From assembly GCA_037355855.1 (NCBI GenBank), contig CM074763.1, forward strand, positions 2,356,001-2,420,000: 64,000 bases of DNA. The letters are read 5' to 3'. Positions 24,341-35,426 of this stretch are shown in pieces (position 1 is the stretch's first letter; the number at the start of each line of letters is the position of its first letter). Under the pieces are notes generated by a model. It was not told where the DNA came from. It ran no database searches and saw only the letters and a program-made list of their open reading frames with translations. The translations under genes and the position numbers were made by a program. The stretch is from Pseudo-nitzschia pungens. Lineage: Eukaryota > Bacillariophyta > Bacillariophyceae > Bacillariales > Bacillariaceae.

Positions 24341-25855
24341 TATAGGTGGTGGAATGGGTAGGCTGTATACTGTATACTGCTATAAATTGATGAGAAGCTT
24401 CTGTTGTTCAGACCGGAAGAGATACGAGCACTGTCCACTTTCTAATACTTTGCCGTTTCGATTGATCCTTGTTGTATTCATTGCGACTCATTGGGAGCTG
24501 TTGAGATATTCTTTAGTCAAATCTAGTTTTCGAACTTCGAACCACGGAAAATTCAGACGACGAGAACGCGTGTGTGAATGAGTCACGAAAACGGGACTCG
24601 ACTTCACGACTGAATCTGAAGTTGGAATGACATAGTACGGTAGCAGATCCCAACTTCTGAAGTATTTTTTGTCCAATATCAACTTGTAATAGCTTGTTAG
24701 AAAGCTCTTACTTTCCTCTTTTCAATTGGTAAATGGATCTATAACCTTCAGAGGTGCTCTTGTTGTTGTACATAGTACATAGTCAATGAAGTAAACACAT
24801 GAACATTTAAAAAAATCGGCGCTGATTTAGCCCATAGTAACGCTTTTACTACTAGTAGTAATTTACTGGTAATGACTACGACAGCTTAATTGTACTCGCA
24901 GTTTGATTCAATAATTTTTCAAGTCGGGCTCCAAAGGAACGTGTTTCCAAAATCGAGTAAAATTTGACTAATAGGATCATTATCCAATAAAAAAGGTGGA
25001 CTAAATTTCTGTCTACTCGTAACAGAAGAAAAAACAAATATTTGACTGATACTACTGAGAAAATCAAATGACCAAAATCTAATGAGCCATATATATATAG
25101 TATTCCGCCATAGCTAAGACGATAATGTAGGATTGCCCAAACATGGACAAGTGCAAAGCGCTGATTTTCGACAGTGCCGCCATGAGACGATAGGAATGGG
25201 GATGTAAATCTTACTTACTCGTACAAGGACCGGTTATTGGAAACTGGATGGATTTGTGATGAAGATTCGGCCACGTGCCTTAGCATTCTATCTTATTCTT
25301 TGAATGATATTTTTTACTGAGTACCATACAAAACTACTATTGAATTCTGATCATTAACAATAATCCATGAGATAGAACAGGCTATTTCAACAGATCCTCA
25401 ATCCGAACCTTTTTGGGAAACACAACTCTAAAGTGCAAATGTCAACTTCAACAGAAAACGCCATTGGCTATTTCACACGATTCGTACAAGAGAATCATTT
25501 CTTTAAGTACTACTCAAAAATTATATAGCCTCTTTTTCAATGTAACTGTATTCATTATTGATATCTTCGTGTTAGCTCGTGTTTTTGATCTCGTTTCATA
25601 ACAACAATAGCCTATATTTTACTTCAACAAGTACTTCCTGCATGCTGCATTTCTATCGATTTCGCTTTATCCTTTTGGACTAGAATCAATCGTACGTACC
25701 GTATTGTACGAGCATTTTCACCAGGTGACCCCTTATTTTCAGTGTGTACCAAAACAGTTGACAGATCTTCGACTGATCCATCAGCTCACAAATTACAACA
25801 CACCAATCTTCTTTTGAAAAGGAGAGCTTTCTCAATCACAAACTAATAAAATCGT
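24341..25855. other. Intergenic AT-rich region
   Basis: I see no convincing gene. It is AT-rich, with a short TAC/TAG repeat near 24847-24862 and a TA run near 25090. Open frames are short and low in complexity. Confidence 0.55.
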
Positions 25856-26587
25856 ATGAACAATAACACTGCAATGAAGGACCAAAAGCAAAGTAACGCG
25901 TGCCGAGGTGAGTCCAACATGAAACAGACATTAGCGAGCAGTCCAAAACCAAATACCGAGACCCTCACCGGTAAACACAGGCAAAGATTTATTCGTTCGA
26001 ATGCGTTTCGGCTTCTGAAGCAAATCGAGCGGGTCAGATTTAATGATACTGTGGATGAGACCAAAATGATGCAGATACCAAAAGATGAATTGAAAAACAG
26101 ATGGTACACAAATTCGGAGTATTTTGTTTTCAAGAGGGAGGCCGTAAGGGCATCGAGGAAACGAAAACAAATGAAGGAGAAGAATCAACTCAACGACGAC
26201 GATAGAACTTCTTTTAGTGGTCTGGGTATGGTGGACGAGGAACTGTTAAGAAAGAGAGAATGTCTCGTAAAAAGCGCTTTGCATGTGGTACTGAAAGAGC
26301 AAGAAGCGCAGTTTACCGCAAGTGGCGAAGTCGTTCTCTCTGCTCATCAAGAATTATTCGCAGGAACTCCTTCAACTGAGATAATTGCTGCGAAATATCG
26401 CGAAATCAGTAGTGAGGCAAAGTTTAGAGCTATAGAAGCTGCAAAGGAAAACGAAAACGAAGCACGAGATTACTGTCGAACAACACATGTCGACCTGGTC
26501 TCTACAGGTATTGGAAGTACCAAGAGCAAAAAATCACCGTCACGATCATCGTTTTTGAGGACTTTGCTCTCTCGATTACTTTTTTAA
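25856..26587 (+). CDS. Unknown charged protein, diatom-type family
   Basis: Single-exon frame of 243 residues with an ATG start. I do not recognise a characterised family. The segment RVRFNDTVDETKMMQIPKDE followed by LKNRWYTNSEYFVFKREA resembles a motif (basic-V-x-F ... W-Y-T-x-x-E-x-x-x-F/K) seen in many uncharacterised diatom proteins, and GLGMVDEELLRKRE sits where those proteins have an 'RGLE'-like element. The rest is highly charged and helical. It ends with a basic, Ser-rich tail (KSKKSPSRSSFLRTLLSRLLF) that could be a short amphipathic helix. There is no signal peptide or full membrane helix. Coding potential is supported by length, composition and the motif order. Confidence 0.6.
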   Translation: MNNNTAMKDQKQSNACRGESNMKQTLASSPKPNTETLTGKHRQRFIRSNAFRLLKQIERVRFNDTVDETKMMQIPKDELKNRWYTNSEYFVFKREAVRASRKRKQMKEKNQLNDDDRTSFSGLGMVDEELLRKRECLVKSALHVVLKEQEAQFTASGEVVLSAHQELFAGTPSTEIIAAKYREISSEAKFRAIEAAKENENEARDYCRTTHVDLVSTGIGSTKSKKSPSRSSFLRTLLSRLLF

Positions 26588-26643
26588 AAAAGAGCCTATT
26601 ACATTACGAAGTATTTAATTAATACAATTTTATAATTGCAAAC

Positions 26644-28769
26644 TCATATACCCGCTGATAAAAATGTTTGATTCATCATTTGATTCATTTCGATACTCGG
26701 TTGCTCGGTGACATCGACAAAACTTCCAATTATTTTCACGGGAACACCAACCGCGACCGAATGCGGTGGAAGGTCTGTAATGACTAGTCCTCCGGCGCCA
26801 ACTTGGCATCCATCTCCAATCTTGATGTTTCCTAGAACACTTGCTCCCGCACCGAGCAGAACTCCGTCCCCCACCTGTGCAACATTGTTTTGTCGTAGGA
26901 AGCGCATCCAATCAGCTCTCGAGTTCATACAGTAATAAATTTGATACGACAACAGTTTTCAATGTTTCTTACCTTTGGATGTCGATCAACGCCTTTCTTT
27001 CCCGATCCTCCTAGCGTGACGTGATGCAAAATCGAACAATTGTGGCCGAGATGAGCCGTTTCACCGATAACAATCCCTGTGTTAAAGAAATGAACAATCG
27101 ACGACAAATTAATGGTGGTTTCGAAGTTGTGTAATTCGCATTTGAAAGAAGAAACTTTTCAACACAACATTCCTTTCACTGCACCTACCTGTCCCGTGGT
27201 CCAACATGATTCCGCTACCTGTGTCGAGAGAATCGCATATGAGTGATTTCATTATTAAAATAATTGGTATAAAGCACCCAAAAAGATGATTCTTTTTTGA
27301 CAGAGGTGCATTTTTACGACCACATCAACCGTACCGTAGCGCACTCTCAACAATACTACACTTACCCAGTGTGGCGTTCGGGTGGATATCGATTTGAAAC
27401 GTTTGCGACATTTGCGATTGAAGATAGTGGGCTAATACCTGTTTGTTGTCATTCTTCCAAATGGCATTTGCAACACGGTAGGTTTGCAACGCATGGAATC
27501 CTTTGAAATACAAAAATACGTCCGGAAGACAGGTGCAGGCTGGGTCCCGATCTCGCACGGCCTTTTGCCACGAGCATCGAGATCAATCAATCAATCAATC
27601 ACATCCGCATCGGCATGAACAATATTGTTTAGAATAATGCGCAGTGATGGGCCAAAGAAGGACACTCCTTTTACCACAGACGAATGCGACGTACGGCAGC
27701 AAAACGCGAGAAGCAATAGCGCACTCACCATGATATCGGCCCGAATGGCACGCCCGATCGACGGATCCTTGTCGAACGCATCGAGAATCAGGGATTGGAC
27801 CTGCGTGGAAATCATTGCCGCGCTCGACAACTTGTTTGCCAACAAAAAGGCCAGGCTCGATTCGAGGCTGTCGTGATTCAAAATGGAAGAATACAAAAAG
27901 CTGACCAGGAGCGGTTCCCGTTGCGCCTCCTGGTAGGCCTCCCATCGCATCAAATCCCAAACAATGTCCTTGGACGTTTCGGGATCGTACACCGAGGGTG
28001 GAATCGACAAATCGATGTTGGGATAGAAAAGTTCGGGTTTTCGGATTTGGCCCTCCCCCTGGCCTCCATTCGTTGGGAGCCACATATTGTTGTTGTTGTT
28101 GTTGTTGTTGTTGTCGTCGTTGTCGTTGTTGCTGCCCTTGCTGTATTCTCCGGAATCGGTGGCATTTGTTGTCGATGACTCCGGATGCATCGGTGCCGAA
28201 ATTCGCGATTCGATGTCTTTGGAATAATGCTCTTCGTGCCAGAGCGCATTCCGGAGTTTGTTCGATGCATCCGTGCGAGCAACCATCCGTCTCACTTTGC
28301 GGGGCTCGAACGAAGCATTTTTGCCAACCGTTGTGTACTTGAATTGCTCCGCTATGCTTTTCGTCAGGCGATTCTCCAAGGACCGGCTGTTCGGATTTTC
28401 GGGAACGTTCCATTGGGGATTTTTTGGATCGACCTCGTTGTTTTCGTCGCTCGCGGTTGATCCAAAGGGGAGATTTTTTCCGACGCCCAGATCGTACGTC
28501 GCTGTTCTCTTCGGTGCCGTTTCCTTGTCGTCGCTTTCTTCGCCGCTTTCGTTCGGTGCCGATTCGGCACAGAGAAGGACGTTATTTTTTCTTCCCTGCA
28601 ACACCCGCCCCGGAGCAATTGTGCTTCCAACATCCTGCGGGAGCAAATTGAATCGCCTTTCACGCATTCCCAAGATTCCGACCGACTGCTGTTGGTGTTG
28701 TGCCGTAAACGACGAAACCTCAGCACATCGAACTTGCAGTAGCAAGAAGAAAACAGAAAACGGATACAT
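26644..28769 (-). CDS. SAT: Serine O-acetyltransferase (CysE family)
   Basis: Five exons: 28769-27729, 27561-27366, 27218-27189, 27076-26973 and 26874-26644; every border is GT-AG and in phase; 533 residues. The enzyme makes O-acetylserine from serine and acetyl-CoA, the committed step to cysteine. The N-terminal helical domain starts near DIVWDLMRWEAYQEAQREP; splicing of exons 1 and 2 gives RADIMAVRDRDPAC, followed by FLYFKGFHALQTYRVA. The 30-nt exon 3 supplies GSGIMLDHGT, which carries the catalytic His-containing DHGTG motif. Then come GIVIGETAHLGHNCSILHHV, TLGGSGKKGVDRHPK and the left-handed beta-helix repeats VGDGVLLGAGASVLGNIKIG. The ATG at 28769 gives a hydrophobic leader (MYPFSVFFLLLQVRC) then VSSFTA, suggesting secretory or plastid targeting. 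A poly-Asn run sits in the leader-to-core linker. Confidence 0.95.
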
Positions 28770-29854
28770 TGTGCCTCTGTTGCGCTTCTGCTTCGTAGTG
28801 CTCTGAACGAGATGATCAGTCGTGACAGATAAATTCACGGTAAGATACACAGTAAACCCTACACGTATCCAACGCAGCTCTATTCATTTACTTGTGCGAC
28901 GTGCGAATAATAAGTGACGGATCAAGGATATGGTATTTCGATTTTTGATTCGGCATCCGGCCTTCTCGTCTCGTTCGACTTGTGATTTTGAGCCATCAAA
29001 CACACTCGAGACGGAACAAGGAAGAAGAAGAAGATTGAAGAAAGAGAACTCGGAATCCGACACCGCACTCCTGTCAAGAAGGAAAAAGGAGAATTCGGAC
29101 CTTCGCATCACATTTTTTCTAAAAAAAGTGACAAGGCGCGCCAGACAGAAAACCGGTGGTTCATATCGAAAAAATCCGAAAAGCAGAAAATGCCAAAAAC
29201 CCCTTCCACGAGAGTTCATCTCGGTGCAAGTCAGATTCGTGAGAGCCTAAGTTGGAGTACCCTACAATATGTACAAGTCACAGTCAGAGGTCAACCCTGT
29301 TCCCGGTCATCTTCCAACACCAGCAACAAAATCCTGTCCAAATCTCATTGGGCGCCAATAGGGCCGAAGAATCCAGAAATATTCATAATTTTGACGAGGA
29401 GTGGAGGGTTTTACCTTGGAAGCTCAGACAAGACCAAAAAGTTGTTCCGGGATCACAATCCTGGAACTTTATTGCTGTACCTGCTCCTACCCCAAAAAAA
29501 AGAGAGTGGCCATGGACTCTTCTTGTTTTTCGTGATGGTACGGAAGGGTTCCTCACCAACAACACTTCGACACAATTTTTATCTAGAGGTGCAATGCCAC
29601 TGTTCCTCCTTAACATCATACAAAACAAGAACGAGCGAGGAATCACAACCTAACAACACGAGAAACCAAAATATTCCATTGTTTCGTTTTCCCAATGATC
29701 ACCATTGCAGTGCCTGTTTTAGACCTCTGTTGGTTGTTGAAACGAAAGACAAATTGACAACTACAACAATGCACACTCCATACATGTCAAGACGTTCGTT
29801 GCGGTTGCCACAAATTTCGTTTTTAGTGGTTCGATTCGTGGCTTTGGCGCTCTG
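28770..29854. other. Intergenic region between SAT and ALG11
   Basis: About 1.1 kb holding the SAT promoter and the ALG11 3' end. Several frames are open on both strands, but their translations lack family features and begin mostly with non-ATG codons, so none is annotated. Confidence 0.55.
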
Positions 29855-31471
29855 CTAGCAATAGAGCAACGGCAGGACCCTCTCCAAGCGCTGGTCGAAT
29901 GCGGAGTCCGAAAACCGTGTCGCGGAGGCCCGGGCTCGGTGCCGCATGGCGCTCGCGTCCCGATCGTCCATGGCGAGCGCCCGGTGCATGGCCTCGGCGT
30001 ATTCCTCGGCGGTGATGGCCAAGAATCCCGTCGCCGAAGCATTGTCGCCGGGGAGGACAATGTCGGACTTTGGACCTCCCGAGTTGTGGGCAATGGTCAG
30101 CAGTCCCGCGGCCATCATCTCGACGATCCCGATCCCGAAGTGTTCCTGTCGCATGGTGTGGATGCCGATCTTGGCCCGGAACATGGACGCCTGCAGTTCC
30201 GAATAGGGCGGATTGATATCGAAGATCACGTGCTCTCCCAGATCGAGGTCGCCGACTATTTTCCGGAGCTCGTCCACCCGGCCCCGATCGGCATCGTTTC
30301 GACAACTCCCGATCAAGCGGAGTCTTACGGGGGTTGTTGGGTTGTCGTCACCACTGGTTCGAAGTTCCGGATGTTTTTTCAGTAGCACGGAAAGAGCTTC
30401 GATCTGCAGCTTGTGGTTCTTTTCCGGTCGGAATTGTCCAATGGAGACTATGGTGTTCTCTCGCCGCTGCTGCTGCTGTTCGTCCTTGTCGTCGCCGGAA
30501 TGGTCGACCCGATCCGGAACGCGGCACGGTGGGTAGACGATTTCGATCGGTTGGTTCCGGCTCTTCGTCGCGAACCTCCACAGAGCGTGAATGTGATTGT
30601 AGGTCCAGGTCGAGTTGACCATGACCAGGTCAGCCAGCGAACCGGTAATCCCGTACGCCAGAGCAAAAAAGTAGTAATACACGAGTTTGATGCAGGTTCG
30701 AATCCTGCGCTGCAGGGACCGGTTGTCCTTGTCCCTTTGCCACTCCCACGCCATCATATCGGTGGATATCGTAGGGTAGTGAACATATGCCATGATCCGT
30801 GTCGTGGTCGTCGTTGGGAAGGATCGACGCATCCACCAGACCACCAGAAAGGTAAAGGCGCAGCCCGTGGTATCGCAAAAGACAAATTCGGAACCGGGGT
30901 CTTCCTTGTCGGTTTCCTCGCTTGCTTCCCCCAGCGTCGCTAGGAGGGCTCTCCGAGCCAGTTTCATGGTCCCCCAGGATTCCATCACCATGGAGAGAAA
31001 GGGACGGGGCAACAAGCAATCCTTGTGTTCTTCGAGGGACACGAGACGGACCGGTTTCGGAATGCTCACATCGAACCGCCGCTCGGCATCCATCCGCAGA
31101 TCGCGCTCGTTGGTCGACGGCGGATCGATCGTGTAAATGACGATTTCGACGGCATCGTCGTCGTCGTCGTCGTCGTCGTCGCTTTCGCTCCCCGCCGCCG
31201 ATTCTTTGCTTTGATCCGGGCCGTTCGCTCCACAGCGAAGCGCTCGGTGGGATTTCAGAGACTGCAAGAACTGGATCATCTTCCACAAGACTCGTTCCCC
31301 TCCCCCTCCTCCGCTAGCGTAGGGATGGAAAAAGGCGTAGACGACCTTCTTCGGGCGCCGATCTATGGATCCAATTGGTTTTTGCCGCCCGCCAGGACCG
31401 AAGCAGAACCAGCAGAGAGCGGTCGCTAGTCCCGCGACGACACACCCGACGAGTGCGGTGCCGTATGCCAT
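29855..31471 (-). CDS. ALG11: ALG11 alpha-1,2-mannosyltransferase
   Basis: Single exon, 538 residues. ALG11 adds the fourth and fifth mannoses to Man3GlcNAc2-PP-dolichol on the cytosolic face of the ER, from GDP-mannose. An N-terminal membrane helix (LVGCVVAGLATALCWFCF) is followed by FFHPYASGGGGGERVLWKMI, the family's donor-side signature. Diagnostic segments follow in order: FCDTTGCAFTF, MAYVHYPTISTDMM, VMVNSTWTYNHI, EIVYPPCRVPD, SIGQFRPEKNHKLQIEAL and REKFG-like QEHFGIGIVEMMAAGLL, which holds the EX7E motif of GT4 enzymes. Insertions rich in Asp and Gln occur in surface loops (a run of about nine Asp near residue 105). No intron is needed. The gene is GC-rich compared with those to its left. 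Confidence 0.95.
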   Translation of the reverse strand: MAYGTALVGCVVAGLATALCWFCFGPGGRQKPIGSIDRRPKKVVYAFFHPYASGGGGGERVLWKMIQFLQSLKSHRALRCGANGPDQSKESAAGSESDDDDDDDDDAVEIVIYTIDPPSTNERDLRMDAERRFDVSIPKPVRLVSLEEHKDCLLPRPFLSMVMESWGTMKLARRALLATLGEASEETDKEDPGSEFVFCDTTGCAFTFLVVWWMRRSFPTTTTTRIMAYVHYPTISTDMMAWEWQRDKDNRSLQRRIRTCIKLVYYYFFALAYGITGSLADLVMVNSTWTYNHIHALWRFATKSRNQPIEIVYPPCRVPDRVDHSGDDKDEQQQQRRENTIVSIGQFRPEKNHKLQIEALSVLLKKHPELRTSGDDNPTTPVRLRLIGSCRNDADRGRVDELRKIVGDLDLGEHVIFDINPPYSELQASMFRAKIGIHTMRQEHFGIGIVEMMAAGLLTIAHNSGGPKSDIVLPGDNASATGFLAITAEEYAEAMHRALAMDDRDASAMRHRARASATRFSDSAFDQRLERVLPLLYC

Positions 31472-32204
31472 ACTTGGCGTTGTTGTTGTTGTTATGGGAC
31501 GATGGATTCTATTACCGATCGTGGAGTTTCAAGTGTGCCGTTCCGTCGTTTGCGGGGATTGTGAATGATTGTTGTTCGACTGGGAATGGCATCGGGTTTG
31601 AAGTTTCATCATCCCCAGAGCTAATTTTTGCCCTTCGTGAATGAAAAGCGACGGCGAAAAGTCATCACTTCGAAACAAAACAATAACACTTGTACAGCAA
31701 TCTACAATCTACGCCTCGTAGCTCACTCTCTTATGCCAGCACCTTCAATCGCGCGACAAACACAAACATGCGCATCACTCCAACCCATTGCCATTGTGAC
31801 AGATTGGATGGAATGGGGGAATAACGAATACTAGAGGTACGTAGCATTTTTTTGATTCTCCCCGAAAAGTTGCGGCAGGCGTTCGGAGAACAAGTTGGAA
31901 CTCGACTGACTCTCGGTGGAGAAACGGAATCCATCCGAAAAAAGATAAGATTAGCGCATCATCATCACCATCATCTGTCGTCTCATCTGTCCGATCTGTC
32001 CTTGGTCTGACAGTTTTTTTGAATCAAAAAATCATTTGGTTTCGTCGATTCGCCACTCGATCCAGTCATGGCATGGATTGAGGATACCTGTACTTTCGGT
32101 TTAGTACAATATTGCATCCGCCGAAAATGATCCACGACGAAGATATCCACCGCTAGCATCCACCAAGAACTTCCACTTCCACACGCCAGGAAACGAAGTG
32201 AGCA
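31472..32204. other. Intergenic, divergent promoter region
   Basis: It separates ALG11 from the unknown gene at 32205. No gene seen; short GTTGTTGTT and CATCATCACC runs occur. Confidence 0.55.
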
Positions 32205-34032
32205 ATGGCCTCCACTGCGGCTGTTCCTAGGAGTCGTGCAACCGCAATGCTTGCATCCCATCGCATCCAATCCAGATGGATCCAATCGAGATGGAACCCG
32301 GGCACGAAACTTTCGCCGAGATTCCAATCTTCGGAGACCGCAACTTCTTCCACTCGATCTAGATCCCTGGCGTCGAAATTGTCATCGGCATCGGTATCGG
32401 TATCTTCGAGGTGCCACGCTGAACCGTTTTCGACTCCCCGGCAATGCCAAGAAGCAGCTCGCGCGGGGAACAGAGTCGCGTCCACGATCCAACCCATGGG
32501 ATGGGGGATCTGCCCAAAGCAACACCAACACCAACGTCAACATCAACATCAACATCAGCAGCGCCAAATCAACAGCAAAAGTAACGACAATAGTAGCATC
32601 CTCCCGAAAGAGGAAAGGATACCGAAATGCTCTCTGCCTTTGTCGGTTGAGCTCTCGTTGTCAGGGCAACGGCAATCAGAATTCATGCCAATGATTTCAA
32701 CGCCGATGATGCCCTCGTTTCAACGACCACAAATCAACTACAAACCAGTCACAAGCTCCCTATCTGCATCCGTTTACAGCCATCGACATTGGCATCCCCA
32801 TAATCACCACGGACAAAGCATGGTAATGTCGTCTCATGCCAATTGGATCATACCGAATAGAACAACAACAACCGCTACAACGCTACACGCAACAAGAAAC
32901 TTTTCGTCTTTCACGAGAATATCCTTCACCAATCAAATTGTCAGCGTGGGTCTAATAAGGAACCCCTCGTTGATACCTATGCCGACGACGAGGACTACGA
33001 ACCTTTTCCCCCGCAATCACAGCACCAAAAACGGCGAAAACGGCAAACCAAAAACAGAACAGCCGGCATCGGATCCTACCAAAGGGCCACCATCCACGCG
33101 CAACGACCACCACGAATCGAACAAGATTCAAGAATTCATGGATTCCACCGTTTCTACTGTCAGGACCAATGTCGGGTCGGCCGAGGCCACCATTAAAAAG
33201 GCCGTGGAAGAACTGAGCACGGGAGACCTGCTTTCCGTTTACTGGAATCGTCTTTCTCATTGTCACGATTGCCGTGGCACCCTCCGTGATACGACGGCTG
33301 CAATCTTCGGACGGTGATAACTCCAACATGTACGACATCGAGGATCCCGTGATGGATCTAGCAAGGATGATTCGGGAAGAAATCCTGGAGAAGGTGGTCA
33401 ACAATGAAAACGAGGAGAACGAGGAGGAGAGCGACAGCAGCGACGAAAACGGCAGCAGCAGGCATCAGCAGAAGCAACACAGGTGGAAGATTGGGACTGG
33501 ATCGCATCGTTGCCGATTTGTTGAATTCGCCTCAAATCCAAGAGGCTGCCACCAATCTGGTCACCAAGGTCATTCAGTCCTCGCAATTCAAAACAGCGTG
33601 CAGCATCCTATTGAAGGAACTCCTGAAAGACCTCCTGGACGATCCCGATACGCTCAAGCAGGTCGTCCATCTGTTGCAGAACGCGATTGCCGACGAAAAG
33701 ATCAAGGAAGCCGCCATCCAATTGGCCACGGACATTTTCGGGGACGACCGCGTCCTGGACGAGCTGGTGACGCTCGTGCAGAGGCTCGGCATGGAGAAGC
33801 AGGTGCAGAACGCGACGCAGGCCCTGCTGGTGGAATCGGCGCACAACGCCCTCAACGACCCGGAGATCCTCGATCATTCGATGGAGTTTGCGACGGATGT
33901 GGTCGGGGACGACGTGGTTCAGCAAACGGCGGGAGAAGCTCTCTACAACACCATGTCCTACGCATTTCGGCCCGCTCTTTCTGTGTGTGAGTACACGTAC
34001 TCTTGGACGATCGAATCGAAAGAGGTTGCACG

Positions 34033-34064
<32 letters not shown>

Positions 34065-35104
34065 TGATTGACGCGCCGACGGCAAGCCTAGAACGACATT
34101 ACGGTGTTTATGAATATGATGACAATCGATATCTCACAAATGCTTGTGTCTTTTTGCCCTGGTACTCTTTGTCTCTTTATTGTATTCATGTAGTCCTGGC
34201 GTTGACTGGGGTCGGTTTGATTTTTGTTTCACTTGCGGCGTTTCGAAATGTGAATCAGAGCCCTAGTGACGCAGCCGATCGGGCATTTCTGAATACCATT
34301 GAGAAGTATACGGCGCGGTTATTAAAGATCGTATTCCTTCCCTTGGATTTCTTGGTGGCCTGCAAGGATGCTCTGGTGACCATTGCATTGTTCCCCTTTC
34401 GATTGATTTCCTTTGGCGTAACGAAGGCCAACAACCTTGGGAAGAGTTTACTTGGGGCATTCAAACACTGGATCCTTTGGTTGCTGAACCTACCGTTCGA
34501 CATGATTTCCTCGTTCTTGTGGGGTACCAAGTACGTGTTCCATACTGCGTGCACGAATCTGGTGGAGCGACTCCGCAGTTTGATGGATGCCGCAAATGAT
34601 TCGTTTCACGGAGTTGTACTTCGCGAGCTAGTGCAAATTACTTCTGCGGTTCTGGAAAGGGGTAAGATCCACTGGATCGCCCTCAACAACAATGTAGCCG
34701 ATCGAGCCATTTCCCTCGAACGATTCATAACACAAACGTATCGGGCAGCTTGCTCGACATTGGATGATGCCTTTGCCAAATTGGTGACCGTTCGGAACCA
34801 TGCTCTAGCACTGTATACGATACCTTTGCAGAAACTGGAAGATCTCTCTGCCATGTTGGTGACCGTTCGGAACCATGCTCTTGCATTGTATACGATACCG
34901 TTGCAGAAACTAGAAGATCTCATTGCCAAACTGATGAGCGTTCGGAACAATGCTGTTGCAACGTATAAGGCATCACATTTTCAGAAACAGGGAAAGGAGT
35001 ATTTCGACGAATTGTCAAGGGGGTATGAAACGTTGAATCACTACCTCGCTGTTTTCGCCTTTCGGGTAGAGGAGCTGATCCGAAGAATGGCGGGAAGAGT
35101 GTAA
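32205..35104 (+). CDS. Unknown membrane protein with C-terminal 25-residue repeats; frame broken twice
   Basis: I do not recognise the family. The reading frame starts at the ATG at 32205 with an Arg/Ser-rich, presequence-like leader, then a Gln/His/Ser-rich region. It appears to shift by +1 between about 33214 and 33250, where IKKAVEELSTGDLL must join TGIVFLIVTIAVAPSVIRR, a membrane helix. It shifts by +1 again near 33404-33490, where an acidic stretch meets LDRIVADLLNSPQIQEAATN. The following 150 residues are regular amphipathic helices. A GTGAGT...TAG intron at 33987-34193 (207 nt, a multiple of three) fits between FRPALSV and LALTGVGLIFVSL, a second membrane helix. The C-terminus has two close and one partial copy of a 25-residue unit (LVTVRNHALALYTIPLQKLE). 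Either the gene is decaying, the assembly has inserted bases, or an intron of 33314-33482 (GTGATA...CAG) replaces the second shift. Confidence 0.55.
34034..34058 (+). repeat. (GT)n microsatellite inside an intron
   Basis: About 12 GT units inside the proposed intron 33987-34193. Confidence 0.85.
34781..34970 (+). repeat. 75-bp tandem repeat in coding sequence
   Basis: Units start at 34781, 34856 and 34931. The first two are nearly identical; the third is partial and diverged. They encode VTVRNHALALYTIPLQKLED-type helices. Confidence 0.85.
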
Positions 35105-35426
35105 GATCAAACAAGCCGCCCACTTTTTTGTGAAAGAACTTGGAAGGTGTCAACGTTTGTATTCATTGGAAGAAGCACTTTGTGCTGCGCTTGGACGAAG
35201 ATCAACCCCGAGACACTTGACCTGGAGCTAGAACAGAGCAGTGGTCGTGAATCCGGAAACGGAAAACAATATGCTAGAGATTATCACAGTTAATAAACAA
35301 TACTATTGCGAAGATCAGAAGGAATGATACGACATGCAGAGTTGTGTCATGGTCGATAATCTTGTTGATTAGGGGCTGTTTCTATGGGACTGCTGCTTTC
35401 TCTTTCTCTCCGCAAGTTCTTTGCAA
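35105..35426. other. Short convergent intergenic region
   Basis: 322 nt between the 3' ends of the unknown membrane gene and the second ABC1 kinase. Nothing recognised. Confidence 0.55.

Noticed and set aside
29190..29858. Overlapping plus-strand frames of 222 and 133 codons between SAT and ALG11
   Set aside because: No family features, the longer one has a non-ATG start, and composition is unlike neighbouring genes.
30680..30720. tRNA-like T-arm (GCAGG TTCGAAT CCTGC)
   Set aside because: It lies inside ALG11 coding sequence, and neither an acceptor stem nor D- and anticodon arms can be drawn around it.
33394..33482. GTGGTC...CACAG intron in the unknown membrane gene
   Set aside because: Splicing it out leads to a stop within 14 codons and does not reach the conserved helical frame.
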